Assembly (NCBI RefSeq): GCF_004028155.1
Contig: NZ_SBII01000008.1
Span: forward strand, 215,163-279,162
Source: Flavobacterium cerinum
GTDB taxonomy: Bacteria > Bacteroidota > Bacteroidia > Flavobacteriales > Flavobacteriaceae
DNA: 64,000 nt
Reading direction: 5' to 3'
The translations under genes and the position numbers were made by a program. This document shows, in pieces, positions 8,446-19,202 of the stretch. Under the pieces are notes generated by a model that searched no databases, was not told where the DNA came from, and saw nothing but the letters and a program-made list of their open reading frames with translations. Numbering within the stretch: the first letter of the stretch is position 1; each line of letters opens with the position of its first letter.

Positions 8446-11400
8446 ATGAACATTATAAACACCTTTAACGACAAGCGGTTTATCCTTAACGGGATACAAT
8501 ATTTCAAAAATTACGTTTCGGTGGTTCGTGGTAATAAAATAGAAATATTTAACTGCTATGAACGAAAAGATGTGCTGGTAGAATTGACACATTACAATCA
8601 GTTCTCTGTTGATGGAACTGTATATACATCGGCGGCACTGCTACAGGAAGCTTTGCTTCCTATAATTTATTCCCGAATAAATATGGGTGACGGGAGTACG
8701 TTTGCTCAAAACAATATTGGCAGAAGCATTAATCTTGGTCTCTATCTTGGTGATTCCAGTGTTACTGCAATTGTCGCAAAAATGAACAATAGAACTACAG
8801 TGATATCAGCTACTGATACTCCGGTTGTTCTATCACTAAATTCTATTTTCACATCTGCAGAAATTGGTCAGTCCTCATTCAATAATAAAAAATACTTATA
8901 CCTGTTCAGGCCGGGAGCAGGAACTTATGGTATAGGAGGGACAACAGTTACTACCACAATGATCACTCAGCTGGCCACATTAAATCTTACTCAGGATGAC
9001 ATACAGAATGATCCCGGTGCGATTATTTATAATATTGATCCGGTTACGAATGGTGATTATTTATTAAAAGCAAATACTTCGCTTTGGGATTTTAGCGATT
9101 CCGGGTATATAAATGAAGATGATAGTATAAAGACCTATTACTTTAGTTATTCTGTAAACGATGTTTTATATTTTGCACAATTTAAAGGCATTCCAGGTAT
9201 CTATGGACTAAATAATACCCCTTTTGAAGAGGAAGATTTTGTAGCGACTACAAATAGCGGTATTAGCCCCACCCCTACCTTAGAACAGATCTTAGCACAA
9301 GGAGGTAATAAAAATATATCACAACTCACCAATAATGGTGATGGAGTTTCCCCTTACACCACTGTTGCTAAACTAAACGGACTGACCATTACTGTTAACC
9401 AGGCTGCTGCCGAAATGTATCTTAAAAATAGTGAAGGAACTACGCTTGCCACGGTAAATCTTGCTTTTCTGAATAATGAAGGAACTACGTTCTTTTATAA
9501 TCAAACTACACAAAAATTAGAATTAAAAAACGATGCCGGGATAATTTTAAGCGAAGTATCGGTAAGTGCATTTGTATCTAATCTAATGCAGACGGTTGAT
9601 TTCAATGGAGCCAATCCATCTATCTTAGAATTTAAGGATGCAGCAGGTAATGTAGTCGATTCGGCGACCTTTACAATCAACAATATTGCCGGTTTACAAG
9701 CAGCTTTGAATGCAAAAGCAAATAATAACGGAAGTAATGCTGCCGGTACATGGCCAATCAACGTTACTGGAACTTCTGTGAGCACTACAAATTGGGGTGG
9801 TGCTGTTGCTGATTTCAGTACTGATGGTTCAGTATTAACAAAAGCTGTAGGTTTAGACGCTTCTAACACTGCAAAAAGGTATACCGCTTCAACTTTTAAG
9901 TCATGGCTCTCAATAACAATAACTGACATTGCCGGTCTCTTTACTACTTTAGCAGACATTGCTACTTCACTGGTGGGTAAAGCTAATTTAACCGGTGGTA
10001 ATTCGTTCTCTGGAAGCCAAACAATAAACGGTGATTTTGGGGTATATGGACAAATACTCTCCGATGTTCCTAACGGAGCACTTACCCAAAAAACATACAG
10101 GAATGGTCAGGCCGTAAGTTCTATAGGATCAGGTTCAAATAATGCAGATCTTAATGGTATTTTACAATTATACGGCACTCCCGGAGACGATGTAATTAGG
10201 TTGTACTCGACCGGCGACAGCTGGATAAATGGTGGTAATATTGGTTTTGGAACGAAGACACCTGGTGCAAAACTAGATGTTAATGGAAACATTAATATAG
10301 CAAGCGGTAACAATCTTTCCTGGGGAGGAACATATGAATCAGGTAATCCAACCATTGCAGCAAATGGAAGCGGAATCGGATTCTATCCATCAGGAGAGGA
10401 CACTGCCTTATATATTACACATCAAAAAAACATTGGTATTAATAAGGTTGATCCTTTGTATTCATTAGATGTAAACGGCATAGGAAGATTCAAAAGAACT
10501 GGTGTAAACGGTGGAGGTTTAGCAACAGTAGGGATAATTTCTTCTGATGCAAAAACTGCCAATGATGCGATATCACAATCATTTCTGGGACATAACACAT
10601 TGGAGTCAGAGGTGAGTTATGGTAGTATATCAGCCAATATCGATTCAAGTACATCAGGAGCACATTCAGGCAGTCTTGAATTTAGGACATATAATGCCGG
10701 AAGTTCTACACTTGCATTAAAACTAAGTAAAGAAGGAAATGTTGGTGTTGGTACGTTAACGCCAGGCACAAAATTAGATGTTAATGGGAAAGGGAAGTTT
10801 TCTGGAGAAGTAACTATTCCTAATGGAACTGCCTTAGGAAGTGCCGTAAATAAAAGCCAGCTAGATCTAAAAGCAAATCTAAACGGAGGTAATACATTTA
10901 GTGGTGACCAGAATTTTAACGAGAATATTATTGCCTCTAGTATAATTGTTGGTAGTAATGATTTCGAATCCGGATATAAGTTTCAGGTTGAAGGTGCATT
11001 TGCAATAGGGACTAAAGGAAAAGCCAGATTGTATGGGGGAACTTTGAATCCCACTACTTCATTCATACAATCCAGAGATATAAATATTAGTCAAAATCTA
11101 GCTATATATGCTAAAAATATACTAATAGGTTCACCAGATGATAGTGGAGAAAAATTCCAATTAACCGGTAATGCAGACATTAATGGTCTTATTATTAGTA
11201 AAGATTTAGCTAATGATTCATCAATTAAATTACAACCTGGATTCTCATTACCTAATATACAAGGAACTAATTATGCTGGAACTGGTGTTAAACCAATAAT
11301 AATGCAAAAACATGGGGGAAGTGTCGGTATTGGTATAGCAGCAACACCAACAGCAACATTAGAGGTAGGAGGTACAGGGAAATTTTCGGGAGAAGTTCAG

Positions 11401-11721
11401 ATCGCTCCTGCTACATTGCCTAATAATGCTGTTACATTAGGGCAGTTAAACGCAGTAACTATAGATAAAACAATAGAAGCAACACTTTCTTTAATATTTC
11501 TAGCTATTCCTCCTGGGCAAACAAGAGGCATAGTTGTTACCGTGAATGGAGTAACTGCAGGTGATTTTATTCTAGCCACTACATCCGATCCTATAGACGG
11601 TGGTCAAATCGTTTATGCTAGATCAACTGCAGAAAACACGGTATTTATCGGAATACTCAATGGATCAATAACAGAACAAGCCTCCGGAACTCGCATTATA
11701 AAAATAAAAATCCTTAAATAG
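8446..11721 (+). CDS. Phage-type tail fibre / receptor-binding protein, 1091 aa
   Basis: The N-terminal 130 residues look like a docking domain. A repetitive beta-rich shaft follows. From about residue 600 onward there are recurring blocks close to VGVGTLTPGTKLDVNGKGKFSGEV, cut by linkers with SQLDLKANLNGGNTFSG. Such blocks are known from phage fibres and from some secreted adhesins of this phylum. The C-terminal 110 residues are non-repetitive and could be the tip or a trimerisation domain. It has no signal peptide, which favours a phage fibre over an exported adhesin. Codon use is A/T-rich compared with the capsid genes. The gene starts two bases after the connector gene. Confidence 0.75.
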   Translation: MNIINTFNDKRFILNGIQYFKNYVSVVRGNKIEIFNCYERKDVLVELTHYNQFSVDGTVYTSAALLQEALLPIIYSRINMGDGSTFAQNNIGRSINLGLYLGDSSVTAIVAKMNNRTTVISATDTPVVLSLNSIFTSAEIGQSSFNNKKYLYLFRPGAGTYGIGGTTVTTTMITQLATLNLTQDDIQNDPGAIIYNIDPVTNGDYLLKANTSLWDFSDSGYINEDDSIKTYYFSYSVNDVLYFAQFKGIPGIYGLNNTPFEEEDFVATTNSGISPTPTLEQILAQGGNKNISQLTNNGDGVSPYTTVAKLNGLTITVNQAAAEMYLKNSEGTTLATVNLAFLNNEGTTFFYNQTTQKLELKNDAGIILSEVSVSAFVSNLMQTVDFNGANPSILEFKDAAGNVVDSATFTINNIAGLQAALNAKANNNGSNAAGTWPINVTGTSVSTTNWGGAVADFSTDGSVLTKAVGLDASNTAKRYTASTFKSWLSITITDIAGLFTTLADIATSLVGKANLTGGNSFSGSQTINGDFGVYGQILSDVPNGALTQKTYRNGQAVSSIGSGSNNADLNGILQLYGTPGDDVIRLYSTGDSWINGGNIGFGTKTPGAKLDVNGNINIASGNNLSWGGTYESGNPTIAANGSGIGFYPSGEDTALYITHQKNIGINKVDPLYSLDVNGIGRFKRTGVNGGGLATVGIISSDAKTANDAISQSFLGHNTLESEVSYGSISANIDSSTSGAHSGSLEFRTYNAGSSTLALKLSKEGNVGVGTLTPGTKLDVNGKGKFSGEVTIPNGTALGSAVNKSQLDLKANLNGGNTFSGDQNFNENIIASSIIVGSNDFESGYKFQVEGAFAIGTKGKARLYGGTLNPTTSFIQSRDINISQNLAIYAKNILIGSPDDSGEKFQLTGNADINGLIISKDLANDSSIKLQPGFSLPNIQGTNYAGTGVKPIIMQKHGGSVGIGIAATPTATLEVGGTGKFSGEVQIAPATLPNNAVTLGQLNAVTIDKTIEATLSLIFLAIPPGQTRGIVVTVNGVTAGDFILATTSDPIDGGQIVYARSTAENTVFIGILNGSITEQASGTRIIKIKILK

Positions 11722-11761
11722 GGCCAATAATATACATAAACAATACTTTACCTCAAAAAAA

Positions 11762-12241
11762 ATGCTAAATAAACCTTTAATCTTATTTCCTTGCATTCCT
11801 ATTCTAGTTCTAACTACTTCCCAAAAGGCCGTAATCTTACTCGGTTTATTTTTTATATTGGATTTTATTACCGGAATACTGGCTAGCTGGATCGAATTTA
11901 AGAAAACTAATTCTGCTTCTGAAAAAAGATACCTAATTCAATCTTCTAAACTTAGGCTATCAGCTGTTAAATTTATTTGTTATGCTCTGGGCATCTTATG
12001 TGCCTGGGGAATAGAAATAGTATTTGTCATTAAAAAAATCCCTTCAGGATCTATTTCAACTCAAAATCTAACGTTTACAACAGTCGTAATTGCCTTTTTT
12101 TGTGCTATTGAATTCTACTCCATTTTTTTCGAGAACATAAAACGAATGGGATTTGATATTCTTTTAAAGATACAAAAAATTTCATCCGAAAGCTGGAAAC
12201 TATACAAAACCATAAAAAACGAAAACAATGGAATTAACTAA
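11762..12241 (+). CDS. Phage holin (holin-4-like family)
   Basis: The 159-aa protein has three or four hydrophobic segments and the family hallmarks: an early DFITGILASW helix with a charged following loop, a KLR turn and a late helix with AIEFYSIFFENIKRMG. Holins of this type open the inner membrane so that the endolysin reaches the cell wall. The C-terminal tail is basic. It overlaps the endolysin gene by 14 bases, which is the normal lysis-cassette arrangement. Confidence 0.8.
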   Translation: MLNKPLILFPCIPILVLTTSQKAVILLGLFFILDFITGILASWIEFKKTNSASEKRYLIQSSKLRLSAVKFICYALGILCAWGIEIVFVIKKIPSGSISTQNLTFTTVVIAFFCAIEFYSIFFENIKRMGFDILLKIQKISSESWKLYKTIKNENNGIN

Positions 12242-12602
12242 AAATTTCTCATTAAAAGAATTCGGTTGTAAAGACGGAACTCCTGTACCAAAGGTATATT
12301 ATGACAATGTACAGGAACTTGCAAACAACTTACAGATACTAAGAGATCATTTGGGTGTTTCTGTTGAAATTACCGGCAGTGGATACAGAACACCATCACA
12401 TAATAAAAAAGTAAAGGGAGCCGCAAACAGTCAGCATTTAATTGCTAAAGCAGCAGATATCAATGCTAAAGGTCATGCTCCGAAAGCACTGGCTGCTATA
12501 ATTGAAAAACTAATTAATGACGGTAAGATGAAGCAGGGAGGGATCGGTATTTATTCAGGCTTCGTACACTATGATATTCGCGGAACTAAAGCAAGATGGT
12601 AA
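12228..12602 (+). CDS. Peptidase M15 endolysin
   Basis: This 124-aa enzyme has the M15A zinc peptidase pattern: GSGYRTPSHN, then the metal motif SQHLIAKAADI with His and Asp, and the last zinc ligand in GFVHYDIRG. Such enzymes cut peptide cross-links of peptidoglycan as L,D- or D,D-carboxy/endopeptidases. There is no signal peptide, so release depends on the holin encoded just upstream. The length is short and typical for phage lysins of this type. Its stop overlaps the next start in a TAATG. Confidence 0.88.
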   Translation: MELTKNFSLKEFGCKDGTPVPKVYYDNVQELANNLQILRDHLGVSVEITGSGYRTPSHNKKVKGAANSQHLIAKAADINAKGHAPKALAAIIEKLINDGKMKQGGIGIYSGFVHYDIRGTKARW

Positions 12603-13237
12603 TGAGAAACTATATAACTTATATTATAAGTATAGCTTTAGTTGTAACTCTACTATTTAGTATCGAAAAGTGTCGTTATATTCATAACAGAGATGTTGCC
12701 AACCTAAACGCACTTACAGACTCTTTAACTCATTTTAAAAACAAGCTGGGTACAAAAACTGCCGAAATAAAAACATTGCAATTAAATAAAGAACAGCTCC
12801 AAGATTTAATTCTAAACAAAGACAAGGAACTGGCATTACTGGCAAAAGAATTCTCAAAAGTAAAAAGCATTGTAAAATACAAAACACTAGTGCAATTTGA
12901 CACCATAAGAATTGCCTACAAAGACACGACTCCGTGCCTTTTTAGGCGTTCTGGCGAAGTAAAAGAGAATTGGTATAGCTTTAGTTATAATTCAGATCAA
13001 AAAGGCATAACAATTAATGCTTTGAGTACTCATACTGAAACAACTATTATAAATGGATTTAAACGGAAATGGTTCTTGGGTCGAGAATCAGTAACTACAA
13101 ACATTACAAACTCAAATCCGTATATTGAAGTAACACAAATTAAATCAGCAGAGGTTCTAGTTCCTGAACCCTGGTATAAAAAATGGTATGTGTGGTTGGC
13201 CGTGGGGATTTCTGCAGGGATTTTTTCTTCTCGATAA
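12596..13237 (+). CDS. Spanin-like (Rz-type) membrane protein
   Basis: The product has an N-terminal membrane anchor (about residues 5-22), a long coiled coil (about residues 30-90), a beta-rich middle and a second hydrophobic segment near the C-terminus (WYVWLAVGISAGIF). The better start may be the ATG at 12602, coupled to the endolysin stop. Phage spanins finish lysis by joining inner and outer membranes; position after holin and endolysin fits, and a similar protein is common in Bacteroidota phages. The second C-terminal membrane segment is not typical of a classic i-spanin. The gene ends 11 bases before the recO stop, convergent with it. Confidence 0.6.
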   Translation: MVMRNYITYIISIALVVTLLFSIEKCRYIHNRDVANLNALTDSLTHFKNKLGTKTAEIKTLQLNKEQLQDLILNKDKELALLAKEFSKVKSIVKYKTLVQFDTIRIAYKDTTPCLFRRSGEVKENWYSFSYNSDQKGITINALSTHTETTIINGFKRKWFLGRESVTTNITNSNPYIEVTQIKSAEVLVPEPWYKKWYVWLAVGISAGIFSSR

Positions 13238-13248
13238 TGAAAAGAATA

Positions 13249-13962
13249 TTAACCAAAAACCTCTTTAAGTACATCGATCGATTTTGGACGTTTAAATCCA
13301 TCCAGATGGAAAGCATAATAATCCAGTAATATCTTTAATAATATGTGCCTTTCGGTAACATGAAATGCTTTAGTGCTATTATCAAATTTCAGCACCATAA
13401 GCCTTCTCAAAAGCGTAGTTTCATCCGCCGAAAGGCAACTTATTGACTGATAAGGAGCAAAAATGCCACCGGTCATTTCAAAGAAAGAATGCTCCTGCTG
13501 CGATCCGTCGGGATAAAAGCCAAGAAATTTAGTTATCTCTAATAATAATATCAAATGGAAATTTGCTGCTTCATCATGACTATCAAGCCACAACAATGCT
13601 GTTTCTAAAAAAGAATATAAGCTTTGGTTTTTTTCTTCTTCTTTGATACAATGATGCAGCATCTCTGATACAAAAATGGCAATAGACGTCTTTATTATAT
13701 CTGTATTGATAGAATAATAGGGATGTGCCAGGCGCACTTCTTTAAAATATTCAAGTGTGCCTTTATTTTTATGTGATGCTTCTATTTCGAGAATACTTAA
13801 CGGCCGGAAATAAACTGTTTTCTGGCTGTTTTTTTTTGAAGAAAAGGCATCTCTAACATAGTATGATTTTAATCCGTCAGATTCGGTAAAGCATTTTACA
13901 ATAAGGCTTTTTTCCTGATATCGTAAAGAACTTATTACTATGGCTTTTGTTTTAACGAGCAT
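13249..13962 (-). CDS. recO: DNA repair protein RecO
   Basis: The 237-aa protein opens with the RecO OB-fold pattern (KTKAIVISSLRYQEKSLIVKCFTE), which in this family binds single-stranded DNA and helps RecR load RecA. The central helical part ends with a region where many RecO proteins carry a zinc site; here no Cys cluster is visible, as in other Bacteroidota. It starts 17 bases downstream of the PorZ-like gene, in the same direction, an arrangement conserved in this phylum. Confidence 0.9.
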   Translation of the reverse strand: MLVKTKAIVISSLRYQEKSLIVKCFTESDGLKSYYVRDAFSSKKNSQKTVYFRPLSILEIEASHKNKGTLEYFKEVRLAHPYYSINTDIIKTSIAIFVSEMLHHCIKEEEKNQSLYSFLETALLWLDSHDEAANFHLILLLEITKFLGFYPDGSQQEHSFFEMTGGIFAPYQSISCLSADETTLLRRLMVLKFDNSTKAFHVTERHILLKILLDYYAFHLDGFKRPKSIDVLKEVFG

Positions 13963-13979
13963 TTTTTGTTATTCGTAAT

Positions 13980-16259
13980 TTATCTAATGATCATTACTTT
14001 TTTAACCTTAGTTTGTGTACCATCTTCTGAAGATATAAAGATCATGTAAACCCCCGATGCTACCTTATATTTACCAAAAGCCCGTGTATCCCATAAAACC
14101 GTTCCTCCTTCTGATGTGGTTTCAAAAACCAGATTTCCTTCAATATCGGTAATTTTAATATTCGCTTTATCTATAAGTGCACTAATATTGACATCACCTT
14201 CAAAACCGGGACGCACAGGATTAGGAAAAACATATACCTTACTAAGATCGGTCGCTGCTTCTGTAGATGTACCTTTGTAAGATACCATTCCTTTGTCTGT
14301 TGCAAAGAAAACTTCCCCACTTGCATGGTCTATTTCTATATCATTAATCGAATTGCTGGGTAACGGAGAATTTTCTTTTGTAAAATGAAACAATGTCTGC
14401 TGCCCATCCGGAGAGACTAAGAAAGCACCTGCATTAGCCGTACCTATCCATTTATTATTTGCTCCGTCTACAACAATGTCTATAATTCCCTGCTCGTACA
14501 TTAGCTCCTGAGCAAGACCATCTTCCATAATGATTATAGGATTTGTAGTCAATTCATTTTCTGTAGTAAAGCGATCTATCCCCGGCAATACTCTTAACCC
14601 TTTATTGGTACCAATCCAAAGACGGTTATTATTATCTATTGCAACACATGTTGCCGTATAAGATGGTAAATTACCATTTTGACCTTCGGTTATTACTATA
14701 AGTTTATTGTTTAATGTTTCATTAAAGCCTATTACTCCATTTAATAGTGATGCTATCCATTTTGTACCATTTTTATCAATTACCATTTGTCTGTAATTGT
14801 CTGTAATTGTCTTCTGGGTAAGATTTTTAAATGAATAAGACGTTCCCCATTGACTGTTAGGTTTTAGTACTTTAAGTACCTTTTCGGTCATACTATTAGT
14901 AACCCAAAGGTTTCCTGCTTTATCAAAAACTCCCGCATTTACCCTCACATTTGTAAATCCCGGCACAAACATTTGCGATTCCAGCGTACTATTACTTTGA
15001 TTATAAAGCAATACTGCCTCATCATTCTCTACTTTTAGAAGCCCTGAGTGAAATGAATTAAGGTATACAAGGTTTTCATTTGCCGGACTTACAGTAATAT
15101 CCGATATGGATTTTGTTCCATTTAGTTTAGAATACGGAATAGTAGTCCAGCCTTTTGTATTAAATTTACTAACACCATATTCTGAATAATCAGGCTCATA
15201 AGTATAGCTATATCCGCCAAATACCGCCCATAAAGCATTAGGTGTTTTTTCCAGGGAAAAGATATTGCTTCGTTCCGGTCCATTAGGAGTTATATTCTCT
15301 GGATTGAACCCATTAAAACCTACTGCAATCATTCCTTTAGATTGAGTTCCAATAAATAACGTTTCAGATGTTACTGTTGCGCAGGTAAAAATACTGGCCA
15401 TATTTTCAGGCAGCGACCAATAATCAAGCTTCGCTGCTAGCGTTAACTGCGGATTATATACATGCACAACGTTTGAGCTTGTTACTATCATGTAACCATT
15501 TGCAACACGAAGATCTACAATTTGACTTGGCATTAAAACAAAAGAAACAAGATTACCATTTATAAGCCTGAATAATGTACCATTTGTGTCCGAAAAACAT
15601 GCTCCTCCTGCATAAGTTACGGCACCTGTCCATTGACCTGCCGATAATTGCTGCCATTGGTTATAATCGTTAAGGTTTGGGTTTGCTATGGATGCCGATC
15701 TGATTCCGTCGTTAGTACAGGCGGCATAAATAATTCCGTTTGCAATGGTACATTGTGAAACAGCAGCTTCAGATCCGTTTGGACCGAGGTAATAGGTATC
15801 ACCAAACTCTAACGTTTCGAGATTAAAAACTGCAATACCAAAATCGCAGGCAATATAAGCTTTGCCTTCGTACTCATAAATGCTGTTTATTTTCTTCTTT
15901 GCTGCTGCTACTGTGGTTTCCTGTACAATACCTATTTTGTTAACTATAGTATTATCTCCTTTAATAACCAAAAGTAAACCGTTACTATTGCCTACAAGCG
16001 TTCTGTTGAATGCAGAACTATGATGAATCGCTGTAATCGTTTCTACTTTTAAACCATCTACAGATGTTATTGTTTTTAGGTTATTATTGCCAAGATTTTT
16101 TTCAAAAATGGCACTGCCGGCAGCACCAAACACTTTGCTTGGAGACTCTGTAACATCTACAATATCGTTATAAGAAAAAAAACTTCTCCAGGGTTGGTTT
16201 TCCTGCCCAAGGATAGTAAACGAAAGCAATAAAAAATATAGTGATAGAACCTTTTTCAT
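13980..16259 (-). CDS. porZ: Type IX secretion protein PorZ-like, two beta-propellers and sorting domain
   Basis: A signal peptide (MKKVLSLYFLLLSFTILGQ) precedes about 650 residues of propeller-type repeats: WRSFFSYNDIVDVTES at the start, and repeated blades with WIGTNKGLRVLP and KWIGTANAGAFLV. The last 80 residues form a type A C-terminal sorting domain (VYVFPNPVRPGFEG through VASGVYMIFISS). PorZ is a surface component of the T9SS attachment complex that handles sorting signals; its gene next to recO is a known phylum-wide pairing. Size (759 aa) agrees with the family. Confidence 0.82.
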   Translation of the reverse strand: MKKVLSLYFLLLSFTILGQENQPWRSFFSYNDIVDVTESPSKVFGAAGSAIFEKNLGNNNLKTITSVDGLKVETITAIHHSSAFNRTLVGNSNGLLLVIKGDNTIVNKIGIVQETTVAAAKKKINSIYEYEGKAYIACDFGIAVFNLETLEFGDTYYLGPNGSEAAVSQCTIANGIIYAACTNDGIRSASIANPNLNDYNQWQQLSAGQWTGAVTYAGGACFSDTNGTLFRLINGNLVSFVLMPSQIVDLRVANGYMIVTSSNVVHVYNPQLTLAAKLDYWSLPENMASIFTCATVTSETLFIGTQSKGMIAVGFNGFNPENITPNGPERSNIFSLEKTPNALWAVFGGYSYTYEPDYSEYGVSKFNTKGWTTIPYSKLNGTKSISDITVSPANENLVYLNSFHSGLLKVENDEAVLLYNQSNSTLESQMFVPGFTNVRVNAGVFDKAGNLWVTNSMTEKVLKVLKPNSQWGTSYSFKNLTQKTITDNYRQMVIDKNGTKWIASLLNGVIGFNETLNNKLIVITEGQNGNLPSYTATCVAIDNNNRLWIGTNKGLRVLPGIDRFTTENELTTNPIIIMEDGLAQELMYEQGIIDIVVDGANNKWIGTANAGAFLVSPDGQQTLFHFTKENSPLPSNSINDIEIDHASGEVFFATDKGMVSYKGTSTEAATDLSKVYVFPNPVRPGFEGDVNISALIDKANIKITDIEGNLVFETTSEGGTVLWDTRAFGKYKVASGVYMIFISSEDGTQTKVKKVMIIR

Positions 16260-16415
16260 TAAAGCATTTATTTGCGCAAATATAAGCTAAAACGCAATTA
16301 TAGCGGTTTTTGTATAAGGACTGCTTAAAATAAAGAAGTTAGGCTGTTTTGATCTGGTTTAAATATTTATTTTACTACCGGTTTCTGGTGCATGCTGCTT
16401 GTATCCTACACAAAA

Positions 16416-17801
<1,386 letters not shown>

Positions 17802-17905
17802 CTAGTAAATATACATTTTTATAGAATAACACATAAAAACATAAGCCATAAATGACTGCTAATTAATTATTTGTACTATTTTTCGTTCCGAATATAAATA
17901 AAAAA

Positions 17906-17933
17906 TGTCCGTAGACACTTTGATCTACGGACA
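17906..17933 (-). terminator. Terminator after the trans-sulfuration gene
   Basis: A ten-base perfect stem (TGTCCGTAGA / TCTACGGACA) with an 8-base loop is followed on the minus strand by a T-rich run. It lies 24 bases after the stop at 17957. Confidence 0.75.
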
Positions 17934-17956
17934 TTTATATCGTTAAAAAAATCAGA

Positions 17957-19102
17957 CTATTTTAAGGCCTGTTCAATATCGGCAATAAGATCTTCGATAT
18001 CTTCTATTCCTACGCTAAGGCGCACAAGATCGTCAGATATTCCAATTTCTTTTCGTTTCGCTTCCGGTATAGAGGCATGTGTCATTAAAGCCGGGTGATT
18101 TGCTAACGATTCTACTCCGCCTAACGATTCTGCAAGTGTAAACACTTTAAGATTCTCAAGGAATTTAATAGAATCTGCCTTTGCTCCCGATTCGAATGTG
18201 AATGATACCATTCCGCCAAAACCGCCCTGCATCTGCCTTTTAGCAACATCATGGAACGGGTGGTTTTTAAGACCCGGATAGTATACTGTTTTTACTTTAG
18301 GGTGATTTTCAAGATATTCGGCCACTTTTTGTCCGTTTTCACAATGACGCTGTACACGAATATGTAATGTTTTAATACCTCTTAGCACAAGGTAAGAATC
18401 CTGCGGCCCAAGGGTTGCCCCTGTTGCAAACTGCAAGAAGTGCATTTTTTCGCCCAGCTCAGCATCTTTAATAATAAGTGCTCCGGCAATAACATCGCTG
18501 TGTCCGCCAAGGTATTTAGTGGCAGAGTGCATAACGATATCTGCTCCCATATCAATAGGGCGCTGCAGGTAAGGCGTTGCAAAAGTGTTATCTACAGCAA
18601 AAAGGATGTTGTTAGCTTTTGTTATTTTACCAATAGCCTCGATATCGGCAATTTTCATTAACGGGTTAGTAGGTGTTTCTATCCAAACCAGTTTAGTATT
18701 TTCGTTAATAAGCGACTGGAATTTATCCAGGTCGTTCATATCTACAAAATGGAACTTAATTCCCATATCCTGATAGATGCGGGTAAACATACGATAGGTA
18801 CCGCCATAAAGGTCGTCCATAGCAATAACTTCATCGTTAGGTTTAAGCAGTTTCATAACACAATCTGTAGCTGCAAGACCAGACGAGAATGCAAGACCGC
18901 GTGCACCATTTTCAATACTTGCTAAAGCATCTTCCAGGGCAGTACGTGTAGGGTTTGCACCACGGCTGTATTCGTATCCATTTATAAGTACACCCGGACT
19001 TTTTTGTGCAAAAGTAGATGTTTGAAATACCGGAGGCATTACTGCGCCGGTGTGGGCTTCATAATGCTGCCCACCATGTATGGCTTTAGTGTTAAATTTC
19101 AT
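17957..19102 (-). CDS. Trans-sulfuration PLP enzyme (cystathionine gamma-synthase/lyase type)
   Basis: The 381-aa protein has the Cys/Met metabolism PLP fold. PLP-binding features include YEYSRGANPTR, SSGLAATD, the Asp-containing VDNTFATPYLQ, and Lys196 in SATKYLGGHSDV, the Schiff-base lysine. The C-terminus carries SLGGVESLANHPALMTHASI. Members of this subgroup act as cystathionine gamma-synthase, cystathionine gamma-lyase or both; the sequence alone does not decide between them. It is monocistronic. Confidence 0.9.
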   Translation of the reverse strand: MKFNTKAIHGGQHYEAHTGAVMPPVFQTSTFAQKSPGVLINGYEYSRGANPTRTALEDALASIENGARGLAFSSGLAATDCVMKLLKPNDEVIAMDDLYGGTYRMFTRIYQDMGIKFHFVDMNDLDKFQSLINENTKLVWIETPTNPLMKIADIEAIGKITKANNILFAVDNTFATPYLQRPIDMGADIVMHSATKYLGGHSDVIAGALIIKDAELGEKMHFLQFATGATLGPQDSYLVLRGIKTLHIRVQRHCENGQKVAEYLENHPKVKTVYYPGLKNHPFHDVAKRQMQGGFGGMVSFTFESGAKADSIKFLENLKVFTLAESLGGVESLANHPALMTHASIPEAKRKEIGISDDLVRLSVGIEDIEDLIADIEQALK

Positions 19103-19202
19103 ATAATCTTGAATTCGTTGTCAATTATTTTGAGCAAATTTACTGTAAATTGCCTGTTCCGTCTATACCGAAAGACGCGTTTTGCAAAACAATAACACTT
19201 TA

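Noticed and set aside
8446..11721. Exported T9SS adhesin
   Set aside because: There is no signal peptide and no sorting domain; position between connector and holin genes supports a phage fibre.
3337..13237. A complete active prophage
   Set aside because: No integrase, terminase, tape measure, repressor or duplicated flanking sequence was found in the window, so only a partial set of phage functions is present.
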